Assembly (NCBI GenBank): GCA_019914945.1
Contig: CM034112.1
Span: forward strand, 2,069,001-2,133,000
Origin: Typha latifolia
Taxonomy: Eukaryota; Streptophyta; Magnoliopsida; Poales; Typhaceae
Direction: 5' to 3'
DNA length: 64,000 nt
This document shows positions 49,978 to 61,165 of this stretch, in pieces. The position numbers and the translations under genes are program-made. The number at the start of each line of letters is the position of its first letter. The first letter of the stretch is position 1. The notes beneath the pieces are model-generated. The model made no database searches. It was not told where the DNA came from and was given only the letters and a program-made list of their open reading frames with translations.

Positions 49978-51152
49978 AAGAACCTGTGTTTTTCGCTGTA
50001 ACTAATCCCTAATTTAAAAAAAAGAAGAAGAGAGAGTTCTTTTCTAATGTCTTGACTTTTGCCTGTGTACTTGTGTTTGGGGAGTTCTTTTGCACCCTGC
50101 CCCTGTGGGTTTTTAGTTCAAGATTTGGCTTGAAGAGAAGCATGTGGGTTTGTGAGTTCTTGATTGGTTGTCTGGATATTGAAATGAATGTTTATGGCTC
50201 TATATTAGCCGAAAATTTTGTACTCGAGTCTATCCTTGTGGCAATTTTTCGGAGCCCCTTATTATGATCTTCGTGGGCCGCAAAGTTGCAACTTCCGGAA
50301 GTCTTATTCCTTTCGGCTTGAAACATAGTCACATAGAGCAATGATTTGGAAAATTGCAAAGAACAGGGACTTGCTCAAAAAAATTCTTTAAAAAAAGAAA
50401 GAAAAAGTCAACATAGTTGCAAACTGGAAGGACTAAAATAATTTCTTTCACAAGCATTAATGCTAAGGTTTCTGGAGGAGTGCAATGCTCAAGGAGACAA
50501 GGACTATAAACCACAATTAAGAACTAATACGAATCAATTAGATTGAAAATAGGGTAATTTATAATATATCCTCTTTGGCTCGATTTTATTATACTCATCC
50601 ACGTAATCTTTCTATAATTTATATTAAGTTATAATCGTTAGATTTTTGATTGGAAAGTATATTTATCTCTTACCATTCCCACCGCTGATTAACTTAGATT
50701 TACAAAAAGTTTAAACTGTAAATTATAAACGTATTCTATTATTATTTTTCTCTCGTATAACTGAACTTATGCTCTAACTGTAACATTGCCGAATCCTACC
50801 GTAAACGAGAACACGACAAAGAGTCAAAGAGGAGATGACATCTATCCATCTGGCTCAGCGAGATGGCAGTCCTCGACCGTGAATTTCTCACACGTGTTAC
50901 TTTCTGTTTTGCACGGCGACCTTTCTCTTTTTCTTTTCACTTTGGCCCCATATAAGATTCGTAAATATCACACCCACCCTGCTTGTTTCTAGCGGAAGCC
51001 TGAGCGCGAGGGCGAATGGGTCCAAAACTCCAAACTAGGAAGCAAAAGGCTGAGTGAAACGCATTAAATATCCCTCTTGCGCTCCGAATGCCGCAGCGAG
51101 AAGGTTGTGAAAGACTGCGAGAGTGTGGAGAAGAGTGTTAGGAAGCGAAGAA
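49978..51152. promoter_or_regulatory. BTB 3' flank and SBE I promoter/leader
   Basis: No gene between the BTB stop and the SBE I start. The SBE side contains a G-box/ABRE-like CACACGTGTTAC at about 50889 and a TATA-like CATATAAG at 50949-50956, about 200 bp before the first ATG. Confidence 0.5.
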
Positions 51153-54100
51153 ATGCTCTGCTATTCGTCTCCTCTGTTCCTGCATCAAACACCTGGTCGG
51201 CATAGCAGGAAGACTTACCGAGAGGTATGGTTTTGCCATCTTATCTTTCTTTTCTCTTACCTTTTTTTTTCAGGCATTTGGAGTGGATCACTTCGGGATT
51301 CTGTTGATTTCTTTTGGTTTAAATGATTGATGAGTGCAGTCATGCTTAGATGATGGCATTTACGGAGTGCGGTAGTACGATCTTACTGCAATTGGGATTT
51401 GGCAATTGGCTAATTGTTTTTGGCTTTTTTATTGTTATTTTTTGTTGTTGCAGTACGATCTTCCATTTGATCATTTATGGGTAGACTGGCTAACTGGATC
51501 GTGCCTTAGAACAACAATAATAATAAAGAATGTGTTATTTATTTTAATTTAATAGCTTCTTGAGCTGTGTTTTATTAAAGTACAACGATCTTAACTGGGT
51601 TTTGAGATTTCTTCAATATGATGGCTATTTTTGTTGCTGTGTGCGTTATTGTTTAGTAATGTTTCGTTTGATCATTTATGGGTCGACTGAGTAACTTGAT
51701 CATGCCTTATCTAGTAAAGAGTATATATTTGATTTTATACAGGGATAATTACAGTAAGACACCAAGAACTATTGCCCACTTTCATATGTACCGATATCTT
51801 CCTTTTGGTACACATTGATCCCTTGAATATGAAAAATATCTAACCTCTCTAACGGTGCTAACGAAAAACATTAAATAACTATTTTACCCTCAACTTTCGT
51901 CTCTATTCTTTCCTTCAAATGAGGGTAAAAATGATTCCTAGAGAGCTTAAAGTTGATTACGTGACATTTGTATGCCATTTTTTAACAGAAATTCTGGCAA
52001 ATAACTACCGGAAGGAGTATTGCAGAGTTTTTCCATACTTGAGGGAGCCAATATGTCATGAAAATCAAATGAAGGGGTCTATATTGAAATGGACAATAAT
52101 TCAGGGGGTTGTAGATGTAATTATCTCTTCTGTACATTGATTATATCATAGCGATGGCGATAGGTACATACTACATAAATATAAGTTGTAGAACGAGTGC
52201 CATATGCTAACTTGAGGAAAGATTTGCAACTCAAATTTTGTTACAAAACCTCAGTACCTATAAAAATCTGACTGTTGCTATAGTACCAATTTGATAACTT
52301 GCTTTAAGCAACAACTTTGATCTTTTAGATTATTTAAATTAGCACATACATTATGCAAATGTCCTTAAGATGTTTCTTTCTTCTTCTTTTTTTTTTTTTT
52401 TCATGGTGTCACCCATTCTCTTTCCACCACTTGCAGGGTTTAACTCCTCAACTGCAGTTAAGTGCCAATATATCATCCATAAGATTTCCTACAAAATATC
52501 CCTTTTGGTGTCCACATGGACTTTTAGTAAGTCCGAAGGTAAACTGCTTGAGGATCTTGTCACTACAGATAACGATCTTCTAGACAATCATAGACCTGAA
52601 CTTTCCTTTATATGGTTATGCTAATTGCTATTGAACTTTAATATGATTGCTAGGTTGAGCAGGATTTTTCAACTGCGACTATGTTGAAGGACAGGTCATC
52701 TATGACACCTGTAGAGGAAGATGCTGAACATCTTGGAATATTTGATGTGGATCCATCTTTGAGACAATTTGAAGACCATCTGATAGATAGATCAAATAGA
52801 TACATTGAGCAAAAATCATTGCTTGAAAAGTATGAAGGAAGTCTTCAGGATTTTGCCCAAGGTTAGATTATACTAGTAAGCACTGGACATACTTATTGCT
52901 AGATTAGTCTGTTTTTAGAAATTAGAAGTGCCTCACAGGAGAATCAGTCTTTACCATAAAACTATCTCTGGTAATGTGGTCCTGTTTTCCTGTACCTTTT
53001 GTAGGCTACCTGAAATTTGGCTTTAACAGAGAACAGGATGGAATTGTCTACCGTGAATGGGCTCCTGCTGCACAGTGAGTTTTCAGGCCACATGCACTTT
53101 TATCTTCTAAATCTGGTTAATTACCTTCTTTCCTACCATTAGCAACCACACTAAATTCACATATATCAAGTCTAGTAATTTCTGTGATGTTCAATATTCC
53201 ACAACTTGGGGTTTTCACTTGGGCCAAGACATCTTGGTTGAAGCCAATGAAATTGGTGTTTTTTGGCCAAAATGTTATAGTGATGAATATGGTTAGCTTG
53301 TTTCCTACTGAACAAATAAGCCTTCTGAATAAATCGGTGGCCAATCTACAAGTACAAATTAACACTCAAAAGTATCTTAAGTTTACAATCTAGAGAGCAG
53401 AGACACTTTATGAAGTCTATGGACCACTTAGTCTGTGTTGGTCGACCAACTCATGCACATCTTGATGGAAGACAACGAGATCAAATTTATTTCTTCATCG
53501 CACTGCCTTGACTTTGATGATTCTGTTCATGTACTTTCAGATTCTGAAGCATACATAACATTGTTGAGCGTTTCATGTTGTTAACATAGGGAAGCACAAC
53601 TTATTGGGGATTTCAATGGCTGGGATGGCTCTAACCACAAGATGGAAAGAAACGAGTTTGGTGTTTGGACAATCAGAATTCCAGACAATGAGGGCAAACC
53701 TTCCATCCCTCACAATTCCAAAGTTAAATTTCGCTTTAAGCACGGTAATGGAATATGGGTTGACAGGATTCCAGCTTGGATTAGATATGCCACTGTTGAT
53801 GCTACTCGATTTGCAGCACCATATGATGGAGTTTACTGGAATCCACCGCCTTCAGAAAGGTCTGAAGCCTTGTCCTCATGTTATATGAAAGATGCATTGA
53901 AAAACACATTGTGTGTATAACTAGATTACACATGTAATTCATCAAGTAGTTAAAACATTATCATAATACATTCTTTTGCTGCTCTCTCATGCAGGTACAT
54001 ATTTAAATATCCCCGCCCTCCAAAACCTGCAGCTCCACGTATATATGAGGCTCATGTAGGGATGAGTAGCTCAGAACCACGTGTAAGCTCATACAGAGAA

Positions 54101-57100
54101 TTTGCTGATGATGTGCTGCCTCGCATACGAGAAAATAACTACAACACTGTTCAACTAATGGCTATTATGGAACATTCCTACTATGCTTCTTTTGGGTATC
54201 ATGTCACAAACTTTTTTGCTGTTAGTAGTAGATCAGGAACACCAGAGGATCTCAAGTATCTGATAGACAAAGCACACAGTTTAGGATTGTGTGTTCTGAT
54301 GGATGTTGTCCATAGCCATGCAAGCAACAATGCTACAGATGGACTAAATGGGTTTGATGTTGGACAAAGCACTCAGGATTCCTACTTCCATGCCGGGGAA
54401 AGGGGTTACCACAAGCTTTGGGATAGTCGATTATTCAATTATGCTAACTGGGAAGTTCTGCGATTTCTTTTATCTAATTTGAGATGGTGGTTGGATGAAT
54501 TCATGTTTGATGGTTTCCGATTTGATGGGGTGACGTCAATGCTGTATCGTCATCATGGTATCAACACTGCATTTTCTGGAAACTATGGCGAGTATTTTAG
54601 TGAGGCAACAGATGTGGATGCCATTGTTTATCTGATGTTGGCAAATCAGTTGATTCATAACCTTTTGCCAGATGCAACTGTCATTGCTGAGGATGTTTCA
54701 GGTATGCCGGCTCTGTGTAGACCTGTTTATGAAGGTGGAGTGGGTTTCAACTACCGTTTGGCCATGGCTATTCCTGATAAATGGATTGACTTCTTGAAGA
54801 ACAAAATCGATACTGAGTGGTCGATGCAAGATATTGTTTTGAGTCTAACTAACAGGAGATATAGTGAAAAGTGTCTCGCATATGCGGAGTCTCATGACCA
54901 GGTACATCAATGTAGTCCATTTGAATTATCCCAGAAAAATTTGTGTAATAGATTTAGTACTCAGAACTGTTTATAGGGCAAGTTAAAACTGGAAACTTGA
55001 AAAGTGGTATGCAATAGATTCTTTAAGATTTAAATAACTAAATCCTTTCAAAAGGAGTTCTGATGCGCTAACACCTGAAATAACTTGATCTCCAAATTTA
55101 CAACCTGGAGAAGGTTTAAGGATTTCACTTTTATCTCTATGAATAATTTTCAAGAAGTTCCATCTCTTTTTGCAGTCTATTGTAGGAGACAAAACAGTTG
55201 CTTTTCTGTTGATGGATAAGGAAATGTATTCTGGCATGTCGGATTTACAACCTGCTTCACCCACAGTTGAACGAGGGATTGCACTCCATAAGGTTTGCAT
55301 CTGGGCTTTTATGAGTTTATCTAAGTAATTCATTTAAAGTTAATAAATGTGCTGGTCATAACTCGTAACTAATTAGTTCTAAGTGCTTTATCTATGTTAG
55401 ATCAATAAGTAATTTCACAGCCTTACCATTACTGTGCCATTATTCAGATTATGCAATCCACCTATCTTTTTTTTTTCTACATGTCTTAAGTCATTAAGAA
55501 TTCATTGCAGATGATTCACTTTATAACCATGGCTCTGGGAGGTGAAGGCTATCTTAATTTTATGGGAAACGAGGTAATATTTAGGATTTCAATATCTTTT
55601 GTTAGATTATCTTGCTAGTTGCTCGTAACTTACTGAATGTGAAAGTTTTCTTCTTTTACCTTGTTTGTATAGATTATTAGTAGGTGTTTTATCTGGTAGA
55701 TATTTATTGATACCTGTAAGGAAGGTGACATAAATAGGAACTGGAAGAAAGTAATCATAATTCTTATTATGTGAAGATTTCTGATAGGGAAAATTCACTA
55801 TTTAATCATGATTATCTGCATTTAAGAAAATATTTACTACATAATTAGGGAAGAACTCAAGAAAGTCTCCTACGCATCTGCAATTTGAATAAATCTACAT
55901 CACAACTTACTATGAAGTTTTTTCAACCTAGTTTTTCTAAGAGATATATAGTCTATGACTGTTCAGAGCAAGTATTACTGGATGGGAACACAAGAAATTT
56001 TCAGAAACAGATCTAAACCCTCACATGTTTCCTCATGAATAAACAAATTTTGCATAAGCCATAAACTGCACAAAGTTTGTGGGTTATATTAACTTGAGAT
56101 TTGTACTCACTTGTCTTGGCAGGTTGCCCGATATTTAAAGGGGAAGTTTGACAACCTTTTTTGTGCTACTTCTGATTGAGAATCCGTTACATGTTTCATG
56201 CATTATGTGTTTTTCTTTTGAAAGTACACATCATGATTCAGTCTGATTATCTCTAAAAGATGGTTGGGCTGCTTTCCTTGTTTGCAACCGTAATCCTCTT
56301 CAAAAATTTAAGTTCTAAACAAGGAATAGAGGTACAAGAGTATTAGCATTTTCTCCTTTGTTTTAACTGTTGAAGTGGTGTATCTGATAGTTTTTCAGAA
56401 TTCTTCTGGTAATAGTACATAAGAGAATGAGACTGGAAATGTGGAATTTGTGATGTTTACTGAAATACTGGAACTTTAATCAACATTGGTTGGTTTTTTT
56501 TTTCTACTTGTAATCTATTTACTCCATATGTCTAACATGCGCTTGCTATAGTTTGGCCATCCAGAATGGATTGACTTCCCAAGAGAAGGCAACAGTTGGA
56601 CCTATGATAAATGCAGACGCCAGTGGAACCTTGTTGACACTGATCACCTCAGATACAAGGTCTATATATGTCTTCAGACTCTTCACATCAGTCATGAATT
56701 CCTTGTACTGGGTATTTGGTGCATCTTTGCTTTATTTGTTGATTCATGCTCATTGACGAAATCAATTTTTCTATTGATATTTTGAAGGCCGTATATTCGG
56801 ATTTATTGGTCTAGATTTGTCTTTACATATCTTTATAATTCTTGGTGGCTTGTACTTAGCTATTGCAATGAGGATAGCACCATTGTTTGTCTTGAGATTT
56901 TTAAACCTATTGATTATCTCTGTCAATCTTTTCGTTACTTGTGCTGGATTGTTTCTGCCATGCAATGTGAAGTACAATGTGGCTTGTCCTGGATCATTAT
57001 GTTCATACAGATGCAAATGGCAGTGGTATCTTTATCCAAAATGCACCACTATAATAGACTTGAGCCACCCTTTTTCACAGAACATTTTAATGTTTGTTCT

Positions 57101-59593
57101 GCTTATTCTATCACACTGTTTTATTTTCTAGGTATGCTTTTTTCCATGTAGAGTATATGTCTGATAAAGCATCTTTCTTTTGTTTGGAGTGGAGACAGTA
57201 CATGAATGCATTTGATAGGGCGATGAATTTGCTTGATGAGAGGTTTTCATTCCTGTCATCAACAAAGCAGATAGTGAGCAGCACAAATGAGGAGGACAAG
57301 GTAAAATGTTGCATTTATGTTTTCGTACATCTTTCTTTGTGTGCTTTTTTTATTATCACATTTCTTTGGTACTTTATTCTTTTTTACTGTACCTAACAAT
57401 GACATTATCTCAATGGGTTGAAGGTTCTATTCTATTTTTTGAGAGATAGGAGGTTCTATTTTATTAGAATTGATAAAACACTATTGATTCTTTTCTTGTT
57501 GTGGCTATATGAAATACTTATTTATGAACTCACGATCTAGAATATTTGCCTTGCTCTTTTTCAATTATTAAATTACATACTGATTGGGCCTAAGATATGA
57601 AATAAGAAAAATACCAACTATCAAGATTTGGATCATTTTGCTCCCCTCCCCCTCCCCCACCCTGCATCCCCCTCTACCTCTCCCCTTCCCCCTCCCATTT
57701 CCAACCCTGAATCATGGTAAACAATTAATTAGGAGCTGACACGTCTAATACATAGTGTCTATCTTGTTCCTCTGCTTTTTTTCTAATCTGAGGTGTTTAT
57801 GTTAGTGTGTATCTATGCAAGATTACATACTTACTATAGTATTTGCTAAAAACTCTATAGAATGAGACTTTACTTATTTTCACTTCATTTACTATTAAAG
57901 ATTGTTTTATCGACCATATTTCATCTTCAGGTAATTGTTTTTGAACGTGGAGACTTAGTTTTTGTGTTCAATTTTCATCCTGAAAACACCTATGAGGGGT
58001 ATGTCTCTATATTTGTACTATGGCCTTAGGTTTCTTGCTCACTGTTGATTAACTTGAACAACATATCTGCCTCTTTTACAACACATACAGGTACAAAGTT
58101 GGGTGTGACTTGGCTGGAAAGTATAGAGTTGCATTGGATAGTGATGCTTTTGAGTTTGGTGGATTTGGAAGAGTAAGTTGTCATTTTGTTTTTCAACATA
58201 GTTTGCTACAAACAGCTTGAATTCAATTTCCCATGCAGCCATCAAATTGGATTTGATTCTCAATAGGATTGAGAGAGAAGTGTTCTTTATGATTTTTTCA
58301 CAACATTAAGAGAAAGAGTGTGAAGATAAACTAATACACAGAAATACATATAGCAACATAACTATCCATTGTCTAATAAAACTAAATTTAAAGGTAAATT
58401 ATAAATTAATCTTTGCCTAAATTATAAAACTATCCTTCTCCTTCTATTAAAGTTACTCATCGTATCCTATCCTTCAAACTTAAACCCAAATATATTTTCA
58501 CTCTCTGCTATCCTCTATCACCTAAGATTGCAACTCAACTTTTAGTTATTGTTTCTCTATCACTATGTAATACATGATTATGAAATGAAATATTACAATC
58601 ATCTTAAAAATATGGGTAAAGAATTTATTGTTGCTCAAACAGTGGGATAATTAATATCACATGGATATTACAACAATTTAATTACTCTATTAACTGACGC
58701 TTAGTTTTTTCAGACTAGTCTAGGCTTCTGGGGGCAAAATGATATGAATAAAAGTTTAGGGGCTATTTTGATTTTAGGCATAACCACTAAGTTGTAATTT
58801 GTAATTTATCCTAAATTAAATTAGTATCTTACTTTAACCAAGATAGATCATGTAGGAAAAGGTCCACAAAATTATCAAATAGAATGTTGTTCCATCAATG
58901 CTTCTAAGCAATGCTCTTTTGCTCATCTTGTAGTCTTCTTTTAAACTTCATCACCCTATAGTTGTAGTGAACTTCATTAGCTTTATCTTGCATTTCCAAC
59001 TTTTTCTTTTTCATTCTTAATAGTTTAAAGCCTGAAACAGTTTTGTGCACAACCATTCATAATTTGCTCTTCGAATCTTAAAAAGAAAAGAAAACGAGAC
59101 GCTTGATTTAACATGTACACAGAAGATTCACCTTAAATCAAGTTGGATTTTCTGATTTCAATACTCTATGGACAGAAAGTGCATTCTTATTTTGTATGTT
59201 TGCAGGTTGGTCATGATGCAGACCATTTTACAACTCCTGAAGGTATACCAGGAGTGCCTGAAACAAATTTCAACAACCGACCCAACTCATTTAAAGTTCT
59301 ATCGCCACCGCGCACCTGTGTGGTATCATCAATATATTATAATCTTTATTTCAATTTAGTTGTCAAATAATAGACGAACTCATTTCACAAGTATCTATTT
59401 TCTGCATTATCAGGCATATTACAAGGTTGAAGAAGAGCCCGAAACCTTTGGAAGGACAAGTAAGACCGAGCAGACGGCTATAACAATGGTGACACAAGAG
59501 GCCCCTCTGGAGGAAACTAAGATTCTGGTTCCAGGTGACAGTGGCGAAAAGAGTGTTGCAGAGGAGACTGGAGCCAGTACTCTACTAAAGTGA
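51153..59593 (+). CDS. SBE1: Starch branching enzyme I (1,4-alpha-glucan branching enzyme)
   Basis: Fourteen exons: 51153-51224, 52437-52526, 52654-52861, 53005-53074, 53590-53859, 53995-54901, 55176-55292, 55511-55573, 56552-56659, 57199-57300, 57931-57998, 58091-58172, 59206-59322, 59414-59593. They join in phase to 817 aa. The enzyme cuts alpha-1,4 chains and re-attaches them by alpha-1,6 links during amylopectin synthesis in plastids. The first roughly 55 residues form a Ser-rich, basic transit peptide. A CBM48 follows ([31 protein letters not shown]), then the GH13 barrel: [10 protein letters not shown], nucleophile Asp414 in GFRFDGVTS, acid/base Glu469 in VIAEDVSG, and Asp538 in AESHDQ. 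The C-terminal domain ([40 protein letters not shown]) and an acidic tail identify class I (family B) rather than class II. Intron 1 and the 12th intron carry MITEs. All catalytic residues are intact. Confidence 0.96.
51742..52127. mobile_element. Mutator-type MITE in SBE I intron 1
   Basis: A 386-bp element. It starts GGGATAATTACAGTAAGACA and its other end, inverted, reads GAGATAATTACATCTACAAC; similarity continues for about 50 bp (AACTATTGCCCACTTTCATAT against AATTATTGTCCATTTCAATAT). The flanks TTTTATACA (51733-51741) and TTCTGTACA (52128-52136) match at seven of nine positions, which fits an aged 9-bp duplication. Confidence 0.72.
57642..57697. repeat. C-rich tract with G-quadruplex potential on the minus strand
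   Basis: At least six runs of four or five C within 56 bp, split by T, A or short words, in an otherwise AT-rich SBE I intron (57301-57930). Confidence 0.85.
58391..58811. mobile_element. MITE in SBE I intron 12
   Basis: The left end AAGGTAAATTATAAATT and the inverted right end AGGATAAATTACAAATTAC match, and the similarity continues through GCCTAAATTATAAAACTATCC against GCCTAAAATCAAAATAGCCC. Length about 420 bp, no ORF. Flanks are AT-rich, so the target duplication is not certain. Confidence 0.65.
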
Positions 59594-60480
59594 GCTTTAT
59601 CATATAATGGAACTGGGATATTAATAAGCTTATCATATTAGCTGTTCATATGTATTACAATAAGGTCGTCAACATTTTAACCTTAGTATATGTTGACTTG
59701 TGAATATGTAATCAGTTATCGAAATATATGCTAAACTATCCCTTTTTAGCTGTTATGCTTCAAATTGACATTCTGAGTCTAAGATATAATTAATGTTCTT
59801 ATCATTAAAGCAAGAAAATAATCTTAGGACTGTGAGTAAAAGACTAAATGAGACAAGTTTGGAATCGTCCCTGATCGTGATGAAGGCCTCCATGGCGTCC
59901 TCTCGCATCTCCTCCGGCAACTCGATATGCCTCTTCATATCCCTCATCTTGTAGATCGCCACCTTTCCCCCCAACGTCAACCCGACGGCGACCAGATCAT
60001 CTCTTCCGACTTCTCCTGTGCCAGTCCGCCGTCGATATCCCGCAAACACGATTGGTCGAAGAGGCTGACCAGCGCATGGATGTGGGCCATCAAGTAGTCG
60101 CTCCGACTCCCGGCGGCTGGGCCCCTCGCTGGTTCCGGAGGTGATCGATGGAGGCGGGGGGAAGTGGAAGGAAGCTCTTGATCGAATAGTAAATACTCAT
60201 AAGGTAAAGTATAAATAATAATAAAAATAAAATACATGGTCTTTTTTTTATATTAATTTCTCCATTTTTTTTAAATTTGGATGGGAAGGTTACAATTAAA
60301 GCTTTTGAAAGCTTTGTTTCGTGAACCATTATAGTGAACTGGGATATGAATAAAATAATCATGTGGTTAACCGTTCATGTGCATAGGTTTTGCCAACTTG
60401 AGTATGCAGCAAAATTTTAAAACCTTAGTGATATGTTGACTTGTGAACATGTAATCAATTGTCAAAAGGTTGACTAATAG
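59594..60480. repeat. Direct duplication of the SBE I 3' flank around a GC-rich insert
   Basis: Sequence from just after the SBE I stop (59595-59735) recurs at about 60320-60475 in the same orientation. Shared blocks include GAACTGGGATAT, TTCATATG/TTCATGTGCA, TATGTTGACTTGTGAA and ATGTAATCA. Identity is roughly 75-80 percent by eye. Between the copies sits the GC-rich segment at 59870-60180. Confidence 0.7.
59870..60180 (-). pseudogene. Unidentified GC-rich coding-like segment
   Basis: The minus strand has two overlapping open frames with coding-like composition in an AT-rich setting. One reads SDYLMAHIHALVSLFDQSCL and the other VGLTLGGKVAIYKMRDMKRH then LPEEMREDAMEAFITIRDD. They look like one former protein broken by a frameshift near 60010-60045. 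I do not recognise the family and see no introns or full start and stop. A retrocopy or transposon-captured gene piece is possible. Confidence 0.35.
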
Positions 60481-61165
60481 TAGACTCTAATAATGTACTA
60501 ATGGACCATGGAGAGCCTCTATGGAAAGTCAAAAGTGAGCCAAAAAGAACACCTAGATTGCATGAGATATTAGCTTTGAGATTTGCATTCTTTTGTTTGC
60601 TCTCACTCAAGTCTCAGAAGTCAGAACCCAGGGACTTTCATTTTCCTTTCGTTCTTTCTCCTCTCTCCTTCTTTCTCCTCTCTCCTTTTGTTTTGTTTTA
60701 GTTTTGAGGAGCATTACCTAGTTCATGTTTGTGATAATTGATAATCAAAGTACGCTACATTTTTACCTTTTTTTTTTTCTAGTGGAAGAGGCAATTGTAT
60801 TACCTCAAAAAGAGCACAAAAATCCTTTGAGATATCCAAAGAAATAACTAGAGCATCCCTATACGTTAAGCTAACAAAATCGGCAGGGCAATCCCACGAA
60901 AAAAAAGAGAAATACAAGGTCCATTTACGCGAAAGCTTAGCAGTTATTTAACAAAATCTCAATAAGCTACCTCATACAACACAATCTGATAATTTCGTAA
61001 TTTTGATAAAAGACTTATGTTGCAATATAGAATGGCCAGATGTTATCTGTCTATTAAGCAGTTGCATTCAAATACATGCTTTTGCAAATGATTTCGGAAA
61101 GCAAAATGATATCAACGAAATAATTCCACTCTTTGTCTAAGATAAGAAATGCAAATAATTCCGTA
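60481..61165. other. Intergenic, no gene seen
   Basis: 3' flanks of two convergent genes. A pyrimidine-rich stretch lies at 60640-60700. The plus-strand frame at 60501-60701 is low-complexity at its end and is not supported. Confidence 0.45.

Noticed and set aside
51123..51152. GTG-initiated extension of SBE I
   Set aside because: GTG is not a usual plant start codon, and the ATG at 51153 begins a normal transit peptide.
51919..52140. 73-codon plus-strand open frame
   Set aside because: It lies almost wholly within a MITE in SBE I intron 1.
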